Positions 35,180 through 45,720 of a DNA stretch of 64,000 nucleotides are shown piece after piece. The DNA is taken from contig OY740773.1 in NCBI GenBank assembly GCA_963513935.1, forward strand, positions 97,449,291 through 97,513,290, in the 5' to 3' direction. This DNA is from Aphrophora alni (lineage: Eukaryota; Arthropoda; Insecta; Hemiptera; Aphrophoridae). The position numbers and the translations under genes were made by a program. Under the pieces are notes generated by a model. The model worked only from the letters and a program-made list of their open reading frames with translations. It ran no database searches and was not told the origin of the DNA. Within the stretch, counting starts at the first letter, position 1. Each line of letters starts with the position of its first letter.

Positions 35180-35207
35180 GTTTCGCCGATTATTGTGACA
35201 TCATCAG
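35180..35207 (-). other. Hammerhead-like core motif CTGATGA...GAAAC
   Basis: On the minus strand: CTGATGA, then 16 bases TGTCACAATAATCGGC, then GAAAC. CUGANGA and GAAA are the two conserved core strands of hammerhead ribozymes, and such motifs are known in Penelope-like and other retroelements. Here the helix between them is weak: after an extra T only GTC/GGC can pair (3 bp with one G-U). No matching stem I or cleavage strand is obvious. I treat it as a possible relic, not a ribozyme call. Confidence 0.3.
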
Positions 35208-35219
35208 GTTATAGAACAT

Positions 35220-37390
35220 TATACGTACACTGGACACTTAAATTGGTTTCTGTTCGAGCACGTCAAGTTATTAAAATTAAAATTAAAATTATCCATCTTT
35301 TTGTTTTGTTTTTTCTACTTTGAAGCTAGTTGGAAGTGGACTTTATCTGGAAGGTAATATATGCATGTAAGTTATTTAGTAATGAGTCATAACTGGACAC
35401 TTTTAGTGTGAACTTAAAATTTTTAATAATTGTCAGAAAATTATAATTGTTATAATATTAAAAAACACATCTAAGGTAAACGATTATCGGCTTTTTTAAA
35501 TCCATAAATCGTTGCTATTCATCCTAATATTTATGCATTACAAAATGTATTGCTATTACAACTGAAAACAATTTTTGGAAAACTTTGCTGCATATTAAAT
35601 ATATTTGCATTCTTACAAAGTTTACAAGTTAAAAGAAATCTGTTATAGAGAATAATTCAAAATTGTGTAAAAATAAGAAAAACCCCTCCAAATAGATAAA
35701 TGTCAAAAAATTGGTTTTCGAATTAAGGCTAGCGAAATATTTCGCCCAATTCCTTCTCAAAATTAAAATGAATCCATCCTTTATTTCTTGGAACCCAAAT
35801 AAGGAACAAATATTGTCGCTGTGTTTTTTTATCTTGAAAATTGAATAAAATAAATTCCAGAACTGTATCTCCAGTAATTTCCAATGAAAATTGTTTAAAA
35901 TTTAAAAAATTAGAGTTGAAAATTACAGAGAATTAAATTCTGAGAAAAATGATTAAATAATGTCAATAGAAAAAATGTAAATTAACAGAAATTGAATAGC
36001 ATTATGTAGTAAATTTTGTTCTGTTTAAAATTGTAACGTGTTTCTGCTACATTTTGGTATCAATTTTCTCTAATTAGCATTTGTTTTCTGTTGACTATAT
36101 TTACAGAAATATTCTCAGAATTAATTCACTTCTTTTAAACTTTGCTTTCTGAAGGTCAATTAAACAAAATATCAGGTAGTGATTATATGCAATAAACATA
36201 ATGTACTTGGTCTAAGTATCGAAGGAAAATTTATATATTTTATGTTTGTCTATTGTTTGGAGCAGACAGAGCGTAATTCCCGCCGCAATCATTAATTCGG
36301 AACTGGGAATACATTAGATCAGTTGTGTTAAATATGGAACTGTTAGATTAAAGCATCTTTGGCTAACATCCGTTTTACAATTTGGCTTCATTAGAACGTT
36401 CAGTAGAGTTGTGGAGTTTTTATTGAGAAATTATATTGGGCGCATTTAATTTACGATCTTTTAGTCTTTATGGTTTCAGAAACATTGTTTAGTAACTGAG
36501 AGCGTCAAAATGTTATACATTATTTAAAAATATTGTCAAAATCATCAATATTAATAATGATGAAAAGTAATTAAGAATCAACACTAAAACAAAGATGAAT
36601 GATAATTTTTACTTTTTCACATAAACAGATAGATAAACATATTTATTTAAAGGGTAAAATTAGGACTATCAGGTCCTCACTATCATTTAACCAAATTAAG
36701 AATTACAATAAACCCAAAATGAGACTAAAATTACAAAAAAATAAAGTAATAATAATTAAGAGAAAATTTTCTGGATTAAAATGTAAAACAAAAGGGAAGA
36801 CAGAAACCTACAGTGTTTTTTTTTTAACTGGGGAACGATTGGAATCTTTGAAACCATAAAATATACAAATCTCGAAAAGTTTTATTCACTTTTATAATAA
36901 CTCAAAATTTCAAGGTAGATAACCTAACTTAACTTAACCTAACCTAACGGTACTTAACCTAATCAAACCAAACATAACCTAACCCTTACAAAACCTAAAA
37001 GTAGCCAACTATCCAAAAATGAATTTGTTAGTTATTAATAAACACCCAAAAATCAGCCATAGGATTTGTTAAAAAATATTTAATTTCTTAAAATCGGCTC
37101 GTCTGATTTCGCACATATTTGAGTGAAATATGTAGATTAATGTCCCAAATCGGTGCAAAATACCTAAAATGTATATTACAATTCAAGAATAATTATCCTT
37201 AACAAAATAAAATACGATTTACGTAAGCAATAGCACTAGGTACTTATTTAAATATATTAATATTTGTTCAAAGATGGCATCCATGGTTCATTGATTGACA
37301 ACAGAACTGTTTTTTTGATGACGATTCATTTCTTTTTAGAGATGAATAAGTCAGAAAGTTTCTAAAATGTTTTTTCATCATTCATTATAA
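35220..37390. other. No gene recognised; telomere-like patch at 36918-36985
   Basis: AT-rich. At 36918-36985 variants of CCTAA and CTTAA repeat (AACCTAACTTAACTTAACCT, then AACCTAACGGTACTTAACCT), degenerate relative to pure TTAGG. The 86-codon + frame at 36599-36859 is Lys/Ile-rich and unrecognised. Confidence 0.5.
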
Positions 37391-37394
37391 ATGT

Positions 37395-37760
37395 AAAGGG
37401 TGTTTTCCAGTTAAAGAACTGGAATCTGAAAATATGATTAGGAAACTTCAAATAGGAGACCTTACCCACTCTCTAATAAAATGGTGTATTTGAATTTTTT
37501 TAAATTTTACCTCGATTATCCAATATGGCGGCCAGCTAAAACATTTCGTATGGAAACCTCATTTTTACTGTTAAATTTGGACTTTTCTATTTTTGGATAT
37601 TTTTTATATTTTTACTAGTTTGCGAGATAATTTAGTTCGTCAAAGTTTCTTTTAAAATACTTAAGAATAAGAACAGATTTCTTAATATTCTTGTTTTAAT
37701 TTCAGTTATATATGCATTGTTTTATAAATACTGTTGCCATTAGGGTTTTATAACACACAT
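37395..37760 (+). mobile_element. Mariner-related non-coding relic
   Basis: Begins AAAGGGTGTTTTCCAGTTAA and contains AATATGGCGGCCAGC, TTAAATTTGGACTTTT, CTTAATATTCTTGTTTTAAT and TTCAGTTATATATGCATTG, following the same order as 61957-62275 and 5500-5640. No coding segment of the transposase is detectable in this copy. Confidence 0.6.
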
Positions 37761-37849
37761 AAATAGTCAATATTGTATTTTATTGATTGATAGACATTTT
37801 AACATTTTGATATCTTCACAATTAAGTCAATTATTAAATCTTTGCACAA

Positions 37850-40075
37850 TGAGGGAAATAAGAATATAAAAGTGATGTAACTGGGAAGTTGAATTACTTT
37901 GGTTTTTTCTTTCTGCAATTGAGTGGGAAACTGAAAAAATTACCTAAATCGGACTGGACTTCGCTAATAAAGTGCATTTTTTATGCGTTTTGGGTGCATC
38001 GCTACACTATTTTTTAAATATCTCCGGCTCTATGTGGGTCGTAGAAAAATTATTAAAAAAATTAAAATGAAGGGACTATCGAATGGTAAGGTATAGTAAC
38101 ATTAAGAGAAGACCTAACCACAAAAAATTCGAACTTCTGGATTTAACATTTTTTCACTAATAATGGAACAATAGGGTAAAATTCATCAGATCTTCTCAAA
38201 AATTGGACAAAATATATATATTTCAATTAGAAATCGGTAGTCAATTTTTTTTAAATAATTTCACTTTTTACAGCCACAATTGGCCATTTTTGAAAAAATT
38301 GAAAGTAAACTTTTTTAAATTGTCAGTTTTTTTACTCACTTTCTAGTGAACATATGCAAGAATGTTTTAATAAAACAAATTTTGGTTTTTCCTATATACC
38401 GTATCTTTCTAACCAGATTTCAGTAAAAAAATTATTTAAATGTCATTCTCAATCAAATACACAAATTTGTATTAAAAAACAAGTTCAACTAAATGTTGAA
38501 ATTTCATAAATGAGCGGCGTCGTTGTTTAAATCCGGCCCCTTTGTAGCCTACTGGAAAAAATGATAAAAAAGTAAAAAGACCAATGTTGTTTCTTAATAA
38601 AAAAAGAGCACTTTACCTAGATAAAAATTCATGCATCATGCATATGTTCATTAGAAAGTAAGGAAAAAAGCTGATAATTTAAAAAATAATTTACTTTACG
38701 ACCACTTCTCATTAAATTACAATGCTTTCGATTTTTTTCGAAAATGGCCAACTGTGGCCGTAAAAGTGAAGTATTTTATTATTTTTTAAATTTCACCACA
38801 GATTTCTAATTTAAATATATATATTTTGTCCAATATTTGTGAAGATCTGATGAGTTTAATGACAAAAGGAAAAATTACGAGTAAACACTGTACTAAATAT
38901 AAGTATGTCTCTTTCTTAAATTTCTTGAGCGTTTACCAACATCACAAAGGTCCTATATGACCAATACGTATCTGAATTTCATTGCAAATTTAGTTAAGTA
39001 TTACATCTTATCTTCATAATTTCTTAGCTTCTCACGTAGGATTCATCCTAATAGCTTGAAAAGCTTTATTTTTGTATAATTAAAAATTATTATAATTTCA
39101 TAACAACTTCAATCCTTTTGTTTATTTTAATCAACTGTTAAAATTAATTCAAAACATTCTTGAATACTATACGATATATTATAATGATATATCGTATAGT
39201 ATTCAAGAATGTTTTGAATTAATATTAATTTATTTTTAAAGGCCAAAATTATCAGTATTAACTAAGTAACGTAAAATATAAGTATCGTATTGTAATATGT
39301 TCGTTTACAGAACACATTTTATATTCTTTCTCAACCGCAGGATGTTTAATAGATATACAGTATAATTATCATATAAGTGATATGAATACAATCTTGATAA
39401 ATAAGATAGTAATTGAACATTGTTGACTTAATTGTATAACAGCTGATTTAGACCCCAACTAATAAATACAACAATAATGATTGAGACTTTTACAGAATAA
39501 TAGCATAACTTTAAGGTTTTAACTATTTCAATGTGTAACACTCAAACAAAATGAAAATGGAATGACATTAGGAAATGTCTCTATAAACGTCAAAATATGA
39601 GTAATTTCGAGAAGAAAAATGTAAACGTACAATTTAAAAATGCCTATTTGTTTAAACATTTTGAACTGTTAACTTATTGATAAGTAGTTTCTTTCAAAGT
39701 TGTTAAAACAGTATAAGTTTTACATTAATTTTGCATTTGTTGCATTATTAGTGAAAAAATCTCAAATCCAAAAGTTCGATTATTTTGAGGTTATGAAGCT
39801 CTTAATGTTACTATGCCCTACCATTTCGATAGTCCCTTCATTTCTAAGTATTTTCTTTTTCATTTTTTTCCACGACCCATATAGTCGAAGATATTTTTTT
39901 AAAAATAGTGTTGAGATGCACTCAAACTGCATCAAAAATGCTCTTTTCTAGCGAAGCTCCAGTCCGATTTTGCTAATTTTATCGGTTTCCCACTCAGTTG
40001 CATGTACAACAAAATTAAACTTCCCAGTTATATCACTTCTCATCAATTTTTTGGACTATTTCCTCTCTACTATTA
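37850..40075. mobile_element. Family C: large inverted-repeat element with nested insertion
   Basis: The left end (37852-37975: GAGGGAAATAAGAATATAAA, GTAACTGGGAAGTTGAATTA, AGTGGGAAACTGAAAAAATT, AAATCGGACTGGACTTCGCT) is mirrored at 39945-40072 (AGCGAAGCTCCAGTCCGATT, TCGGTTTCCCACTCAGTTGC, AACTTCCCAGTTATATCACT). Arms continue inward over more than 500 bp, including AGGGACTATCGAATGGTAAG (38073) against CCATTTCGATAGTCCCTTC, and GCCACAATTGGCCATTTTTG (38272) against AAAATGGCCAACTGTGGC (38740). The right arm is split: it breaks at about 38865 and resumes at about 39730, so roughly 860 bp was inserted there. A loop of about 270 bp lies near 38375-38640. No transposase frame is seen. Confidence 0.85.
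39143..39223. repeat. Perfect 37-bp palindrome with 7-bp loop
   Basis: 39143-39179 begins ATTAATTCAAAACATTCTTG and ends GATATAT. 39187-39223 is its exact reverse complement, beginning ATATATCGTATAGTATTCAA. The loop is TATAATG. There is no mismatch in 37 pairs, in a region where neighbouring repeats have many substitutions. It lies inside the DNA inserted into the right arm of family C. As RNA it would form a long perfect hairpin; as DNA a cruciform. Confidence 0.97.
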
Positions 40076-40135
40076 CCCCTGATGTTCAATTATCCAACGT
40101 TGTTGAATATGCAAGCAACGCCTCTTATAAAGCAC

Positions 40136-40348
40136 TTACTGTAGCTTTTTAAATGGTGTTTTTTTCTTTTTCATAATCCTTTTATAGGATAACACCCACA
40201 TAAAAAAAATCAAAGGCTTTAGATCTGGGGACATTGCTAGCCTATATAGTCCCGTCGCGTCGTATGTAGCCCCCATTTTCCAAGAAAAAGTAGTTTTCAA
40301 AAACTGCACAACTGCGTCACTATTATGAGCTGTGTCTTGCTGGTACAT
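40136..40348 (-). pseudogene. Mariner-like transposase relic, catalytic C-terminal part
   Basis: An uninterrupted 70-codon minus-strand frame reads MYQQDTAHNSDAVVQFLKTT, FSWKMGATYDATGLYRLAMS, PDLKPLIFFMWVLSYKRIM. It matches YQQDGAPPH..VVQFL..TFP.KW.G......W..RSPDLTPLDFFLWGYLK. The second catalytic Asp (QQD) and the Asp of SPDL are kept, but the Gly after QQD, the PPH and LDFF segments are altered. The rest of the transposase is absent and the frame ends within 75 bp of the family C right end. Confidence 0.82.
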
Positions 40349-40739
40349 TAATTACATCCTGATTGTAGCCCAATTAAAAAATTTACTCTGTTTGATATAA
40401 TATAATAAGGGATAAAATGAGAAAAATTATAATAGCCCAGAGGTTTCCAGAATAGTAATTTATCAATAAAAACTAATTGTAGAAAATAACAACTTAAATT
40501 AATGTCAAAAACATAAAAATTTAAAATTAAATACATACACATTCACACATACTTTAAAAATCCAAGAATTAAATGATTAACGCCTTCTCTGGTGTTAATA
40601 AGTGTTTGCGTACACTAAAGAGCGATTTTGAGTTTGATTTGCATAATTTCATTTTGTTATGACTTTTAAATTCTGACAATTTTTAAACATATTGGCAAGA
40701 AATTATGTTTTTTAGTGTTTTGTCAATCACTCAATTATC

Positions 40740-40740
<1 letters not shown>
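40349..40740. other. No recognisable feature
   Basis: AT-rich; no supported element. Confidence 0.5.

Positions 40741-40784
<44 letters not shown>
40741..40784. repeat. (TA)n microsatellite
   Basis: About 21 uninterrupted TA dinucleotides. Confidence 0.97.
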
Positions 40785-40785
<1 letters not shown>

Positions 40786-40789
40786 CAAA

Positions 40790-41220
40790 CTTTTTTTGTA
40801 GTTTAAAAAATGTTCAGATTTCAATTCTGCATGTAATGGTACCAGCTCTTTACGATGACAGTCGAATAAAAAATGGCTGCCATCTAAACATTTTTTGTTG
40901 GTATGTTATTTAATTTACTTAAAAATTCCTTTATCTTTGGACTCGAGGGTAAAAAAAACAACATGCATAACATTTGGATCTGATTGAATTACAGTTTATG
41001 ATGGGGCTGGGTAAATACTATTATGGTGTTCATAAAATTTTTTAAATAAGTAATATGTACAGAGATGAGAATAAAGGGGCCATATATATTGTGAAACCTT
41101 TTGTCTGCACTCCTAGAAGAACCGATTTCTTAAAGTTTATCTCTAAAAAGTCATTCACTCATTTAATTGTAGGGTTAATAGCTAGTTTCTCTATTTTTCA
41201 TTAATATTACTTGTGATTTA
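40790..41220. other. Family E scrap then unannotated DNA
   Basis: 40815-40880 (TTCAATTCTGCATGTAATGG, TACCAGCTCTTTACGATGA) matches 52506-52550 of the family E copy. The rest shows no supported feature. Confidence 0.45.
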
Positions 41221-41224
41221 GCTT

Positions 41225-41690
41225 TCATTCCCTTGTTCTTTTTTTTTTTTTTTATTGCAAGTTGGAATCTTGTAAATTATATAATTATGACATTTGTTCA
41301 AAACAAGTTATTAGAGTCTGTAATGGTGTCACTGATTTTTAAAGTAATCACAGTTAACCATAGTGTTAAACTTAAGGAAAGCATAGTGGTTGAAGAATCC
41401 AGGAATAGGATTGAAGTCGGTACGGTAGGTGGTTGGGCTAGGTGGGCTAGGTGGGCTATGGACCACACAGACCAGGGCCAGAGGCCACCCGGAGAGTTGA
41501 ACCTGGCTATACACGATCAAATGTCTACCGGTAGACCAAACTTCTTGCGTTTGGAAACAACTCAATTTGGCCTTGAAACACACAGTTTTTTACTTAAAAC
41601 GTCAGGACCGTATCTCATGCATGAGTGGTTGATGTTGTTACGAATTACAAGTTTTTTTTGAAAATGCATTTCAATTAAATAAATATAATT
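41225..41690 (+). other. GC-richer island with a 142-codon open frame of unknown status
   Basis: The + frame 41233-41661 is open for 142 codons, and GC rises over 41400-41640. It includes a three-fold GGGCTAGGT-type repeat (41433-41460), giving GGWARWARWA. The N-terminal residues come from a T-run (FFFFFF). The minus strand is open for 84 codons over the same bases. I recognise no domain. It could be part of an unrecognised mobile element or chance; evidence for a real gene is weak. Confidence 0.25.
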
Positions 41691-41909
41691 AAAGGCGCGA
41701 AGTGTTTTGCTACGACACGGGGGAATTTCCCAATTATAAAATCATATAAGCGGTGCAAAAAAATTGCAGAAACATTCTTATATACGGCTATTCAAAATCG
41801 AAATGCAAACCAAAATGTCAGTTCTGTAGAAGTCTGTAAAAATTAGAAATAAGCCGTGGACTCTGTCTTTGAAATAGATCCTAACTTGTTTCGCGAATCG
41901 TAATTTAAT

Positions 41910-42360
41910 GAAGGTGAGTTATTGTAACCATTTTCCTAACTTTTTATATTTGTTTACTTTCGATTTTACACCTGGATTTAGATTAATCTTCTCATTTCAT
42001 TGAAATTTGAACGAAATCTGTAGAAACGATTTTGAGAAATACTTTTTTATCATTTTTTTTTTTTTTTACCGATTAGGGCCTACTCTCGAAGCAACATTTT
42101 ACTATTAATTTCTATTTGGATTTTTAGAGGTACTCTTGCACGAAATTTGATTAATATAATTAGAAGTTAATGGCCAGTTTTAAGAAATTACGTACTTTAT
42201 TCATCCCCCATGAGCAGGGGAATTTTTTATTATTATTTTTTTTTTTTTTACCGATTACCCTCGAAGCCACATTTTTGGGATACCAGTATGTTCTATTTGC
42301 GTTTTAGAGGCTGCTCTTGGACCAAATTTGATTAATACAATTAGAGCCAATTTTGTGTTT
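41910..42360 (+). repeat. Direct repeat, ~180-bp period, two copies
   Basis: A T-run followed by ACCGATTAGGGCCTACTCTCGAAGC...TTTAGAGGTACTCTTGCACG...AATTTGATTAATATAATTAGA at about 42055-42170 is repeated at about 42235-42345 as T-run, ACCGATTACCCTCGAAGC, TTTAGAGGCTGCTCTTGGAC, AATTTGATTAATACAATTAGA. Upstream, AATGAAGGTGAGTTATTG at 41908 has a consensus-like splice donor sequence, but no exon can be supported. Confidence 0.65.
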
Positions 42361-42564
42361 TTTCTAATGGTAGCTATCCCCAAATTTTAAGTTATACAAA
42401 AATTATAAATAAGTTTAGAGATATAGCCAAAATATCCCCCACATAACTTATTTGATTAAATCGCTCCTTGCGTTTTGTGCTGTTATTTACGAAAAACCCC
42501 CAATTTCTTTACTATATTTAAAATTAGTACAAATGGCAAGAAATATCGAATTTGCATTCAATAA

Positions 42565-42905
42565 TAATTATGAAAAATAAAAGGGTAAAGCTTGTGGTAA
42601 AACCACACGACTTAAGGTCCGTAAGGATATAGGGACATTTAATTTTATAAAGTCTTAGTTTTTTAAGTGGAAGTTTGAATTGTACAGAGAGTGACGTACG
42701 TGAAATTATAAAGGTCCTTGGTTTACCTAATAAAGAGAAATAAATGAAAATGCAATCAATCGTTTTAATGTTTGTCTCACGTCTCACAAAAACTGATTTT
42801 AAAACAATAGTACACATTTTTCATTGTGTGGTTAAATTAAGTTGTATTCGTCATACAAAAAAAACTATAATATGTGAAAATCTTCTTTGTAAAACTTTAG
42901 AAAAT
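42565..42905 (+). mobile_element. Family B dispersed repeat
   Basis: Contains AAAACCACACGACTTAAGGT, GTGAAATTATAAAGGTCCTTG, AATAAAGAGAAATAAATGAA, TTTGTCTCACGTCTCACAAA and GTTAAATTAAGTTGTATTCG in the same order as the copies at 46110-46925 (minus) and 50765-51310 (plus). It directly abuts LINE RNase H sequence. The overlapping 139- and 97-codon frames are incidental. Confidence 0.75.
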
Positions 42906-44300
42906 CGTCGACTGTTTCGAACTTCTACTTCCTCCAATGTATGGGTATTCTTCGTAGCTTATTCAATTTTCAAATTTTCACTTCTCAGTGTCCAGATGCA
43001 TAAAGTACAACCTTCTGAAGAAGTATATCGTAAGGAATTTAGGTATATTACCAATGAATACCGGAAGATCTTCGCAAATGGTTCTAAAGTTAGTTTTGTG
43101 TGTTTTACTGCTGAACTCTACTATTTTGAAAGGTCTAAATACCCTTCCATCCGGTTTCCATAATTTTCTTTTGTGTTATAATTATAAAAGTGCTTTACAG
43201 GCTATCCAACAACCACTTGGTTGAAGACGTTCTGTGTTCCATTCACAAACTTCAGAGTTTTGGGGTAATTATATAGGAGAGTAGCCTCACTTCAAAATCA
43301 ATTTTTAAAGGTTTTATTCGTCAAATAAATGTTGGAAAAATATTTTATTATCCGTAGCTTATTCAATTTTCAAATTTTCACTTCTCAGTGTCCAGATGCA
43401 TAAAGTACAACCTTCTGAAGAAGTATATATCGTAAGGAGTTTAGGTATATTACCAATGAATACCAGAAGATCTTCGCAAATAGTTCTAAAGTTAGTTTTG
43501 TACAACCCTCAGCATCTAGTGTTTTACTGTTGAACTCTACTATTTTGAAAGGTCTAAATACTCTTCCATCTGGTTTCCATAATTTTCTTTTGTGTTATAA
43601 TTATAAAAGTGCTTTACAGGCTATCCAACAACCACTTGGTTGAAGACGTTCTGTGTTCCATTCACAAACTTCAGAGTTTTGGAAACACAAACGCAGACGA
43701 AGTAGCTAAGAAAGGCAATCACTCAGCGTGTTATGGCATCAGACTTTCTAGCTGTAGTTAAACATGTATTGCATTATCAATGGGAGGAAGAATGGACAAT
43801 TATTGTGTCTTGTGTGGACATTAAAATTAAGGAAGTCAAAACACAGAAAGAGTTACCTGTAATAAAAGGTCCTGTACGTCCATGGAGTAGTTCCATTCGT
43901 GTTCATCCTTGGCAATCCCGAGGTAAGCTAACTGAATCTACAGCTTTTATTATATAGTCTTGAGTTAGATCCCTCTCTTTCACCTTTTCTAAGGGTTCTA
44001 CCCTGTTATTTTCCTAACCCTATTAGAATATTCGAGGATTATAAGGCACTGACGACAAAGAGGTTTTTCGCCTTTGAACAGAAAGGGACAAAAAATAGTT
44101 TTGGAAATTGTTTCCCCTTATAAAATCTACCACGCATTAATTTTTATATTTTTCATCAAATGTGAAATACATTTTCACTTGATTGTTACAAGGCCCCTTT
44201 ACAGCACTGTTGTTATCTGTTAATTTTATCAAAGTTTACCATTGTTATCTATTTTTACTATTGTTATTTGTGTTTAAATTTTAAAACATTAACGTTTAAA
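42905..44300 (+). pseudogene. LINE relic: RNase H domain with tandem duplication, split by a SINE-like insert
   Basis: The + strand reads KEFRYITNEYRKIFANGSKV then CFTAELYYFE (43030-43130), then in another frame LNTLPSGFHNFLLCYNYKS then ALQAIQQPLG: the RNase H core (form: Y-DGSK....FTAELYAI..AL......F....DS-SALQA). The block 42953-43263 is repeated as 43353-43682. After copy two comes NTNADEVAKKGNHSAC, the late RNase H motif, then SDFLAVVKHVLHYQWEEEWT and KIKEVK...PWSSSIR (43735-43900). A family A element interrupts at 43904. Beyond it, 44170-44240 resumes with a 3' UTR like that of 19.9-20.1 kb (GTTACAAGGCCCCTTTACAGC). Defective by frameshifts, duplication and insertion. Confidence 0.85.
43904..44095 (+). 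mobile_element. SINE-like family A, copy 6, inserted in a LINE
   Basis: TTGGCAATCCCGAGGTAAGC, TAGTCTTGAGTTAGATCCCTC, CCCTATTAGAATATTCGAGG and AGAGGTTTTTCGCCTTTGAA then CAGAAAGGGACAAAAAA in family order. The TTTATTTTATCTTCTTTTC segment is deleted. LINE sequence is found on both sides, so the insertion postdates the LINE. Confidence 0.85.
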
Positions 44301-44715
44301 TTTCACAATTACCAAAAACAAACGATTATCATTTGTATATTAACTTCTCAAACCGTAGCTTCAATTCTTGTTAATTACAAATAACAATTTTTCAATGCTT
44401 ACCTTGTTAGGCTACTTTAGATTGAGTAATCCACTTGAACTTTCTTGTTCTACACAATAGCCGGGATTTAATGTTTAAATGGCATACTTTACGAAGATTA
44501 ATGGGCACGTTGCACTTTGCTTTATCTTTCTCTAACACAAGATAAGCACGCAAGCACAGTACTTACCTTTACTGCTTCAAGATACTGTATCTGTGTCGAT
44601 GATAACGTATTCGGTAAGGCCAGGATGTCCTGTGTCCTACTGCAATACGTGTTACTTGTCACTTGATACTTGTTCAACTCTACTGTAATTATGTAATAGG
44701 CTATGTGTTCAAAAA
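44300..44715. other. No recognisable feature
   Basis: Possibly the remainder of the LINE 3' UTR. A 74-codon minus frame at 44522-44746 matches nothing I know. Confidence 0.4.
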
Positions 44716-44719
44716 CTCT

Positions 44720-44890
44720 GTTTTTTTCCTTCTTGTTTGAAAGCAAAAAACCTCTCGGTTAAACAACAAGAAGTTGGTCGAAAGAGACCTGAAGGGAAAG
44801 ACTAAAGAGAGGGATCTAACCCAAGACTACATGAAAAAAGGAGATCCATTTAGGGTTTGCCAAGCCTTAGTGAACTGAGCCCTTGCGGGT
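44720..44890 (-). mobile_element. SINE-like family A, copy 7, internally deleted
   Basis: Minus strand: GGTTTGCCAAACC..., CTTTTTTCATGTAGTCTTGGG, TTAGATCCCTCTCTTTAGTC, GACCAACTTCTTGTTGTTTA then CCGAGAGGTTTTTTGC, TTTCAAACAAGAAGG. The segment from GACACTATTAG to TTTTATAAGG is missing, joining the middle directly to the 3' end. Confidence 0.82.
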
Positions 44891-45079
44891 CATTAACACT
44901 GTCTTTGATGATGAAAGTTAAAACTGCGAAAAACAATAAAATAATGTGTATATTGTTATTGTTTATTGTTACTTTCTTACATATAAGAATGGATAAAACA
45001 AAATCGACGGTTTCTAAGAATATATCTGTTTAGAGGTCCCTCTTGAGTCCAAAAATGTGGTTTTATGGAATGGTGGCAG

Positions 45080-45147
45080 TGTGTTTAGGTTAGGGTTAGG
45101 TTAGGTTATGTTAGAAGTTAGATTAGGTTAGGTTAGGTTAGGCACCT
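45080..45147 (+). repeat. Interstitial TTAGG-like repeat
   Basis: GGTTAGGGTTAGGTTAGGTT and, after a short break, TTAGGTTAGGTTAGGTTAGG. TTAGG is the telomere repeat of most insects. The run is short and imperfect, so it is interstitial rather than a chromosome end. Confidence 0.85.
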
Positions 45148-45496
45148 CTTTCCCCATCGTCTGTATAGTGTTCTATAGTCCAAATGCGTGGTCCGATTTT
45201 GACTTTTTTTTACATATACACGTAACTAAATGTAAACTCGATTTCTGGAGGCCGATTTAAGAAAATGTTTTGTATTTTATTTTCTCACATATATGTAGTA
45301 TAGAGAAAGTATTGTGATGGGTAAGAAAAATCTATGTATATATATATATATATATGTCACATAACTTATATCTGTTTTGAGATTGCTTGAGCCCAAAAGA
45401 AGTTTTAGAAATGAGGTTTGTCATGTGCAGCGTTCTACGAAGCACCCAAACCCAAGCTAAAATTACTATTTAAATTACATTTGGTCGTATCTTACC

Positions 45497-45662
45497 CTCA
45501 GATGCTCACTTTGGTGAGTACGGTCTTGGCAATCCCGTGAGGAGCTATACTTTTTAAATGTAAGGTAAGATCCTTCTCTTTTATCTTTCCTATCTAGTCT
45601 CTCTTGACCAACCCTCGTTCTTTTCCTACTCTGACCCGTAGGGTAGCAGCCATAAAGGAAAA
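45497..45662 (+). mobile_element. SINE-like family A, copy 8, 3'-truncated
   Basis: GCTCACTTTGGTGAGTACGG, TTGGCAATCCCGTGAGGAGC, GGTAAGATCCTTCTCTTTTA, TTGACCAACCCTCGTTCTTT and CCTACTCTGACCC, then the element stops and A-rich sequence follows. It lies head-to-tail with copy 9, about 60 bp apart. Confidence 0.83.
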
Positions 45663-45720
45663 AAATTTAAAAAAAAACGATAATCTCAAAATCACCTGTA
45701 ACGATTTTTTTTTTTTTTTA

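Noticed and set aside
41233..41661. 142-codon + frame as a host gene
   Set aside because: It starts in a T-run, includes a short tandem repeat, has an overlapping open minus frame and matches no family I know. Kept only as an uncertain region.
42744..43163. 139-codon + frame as an intact novel protein
   Set aside because: It runs from a family B repeat into LINE RNase H sequence; the LINE motifs lie in several frames.
45080..45147. Chromosome end (true telomere)
   Set aside because: Only a few TTAGG-like units, imperfect, with ordinary repeat-rich DNA on both sides.
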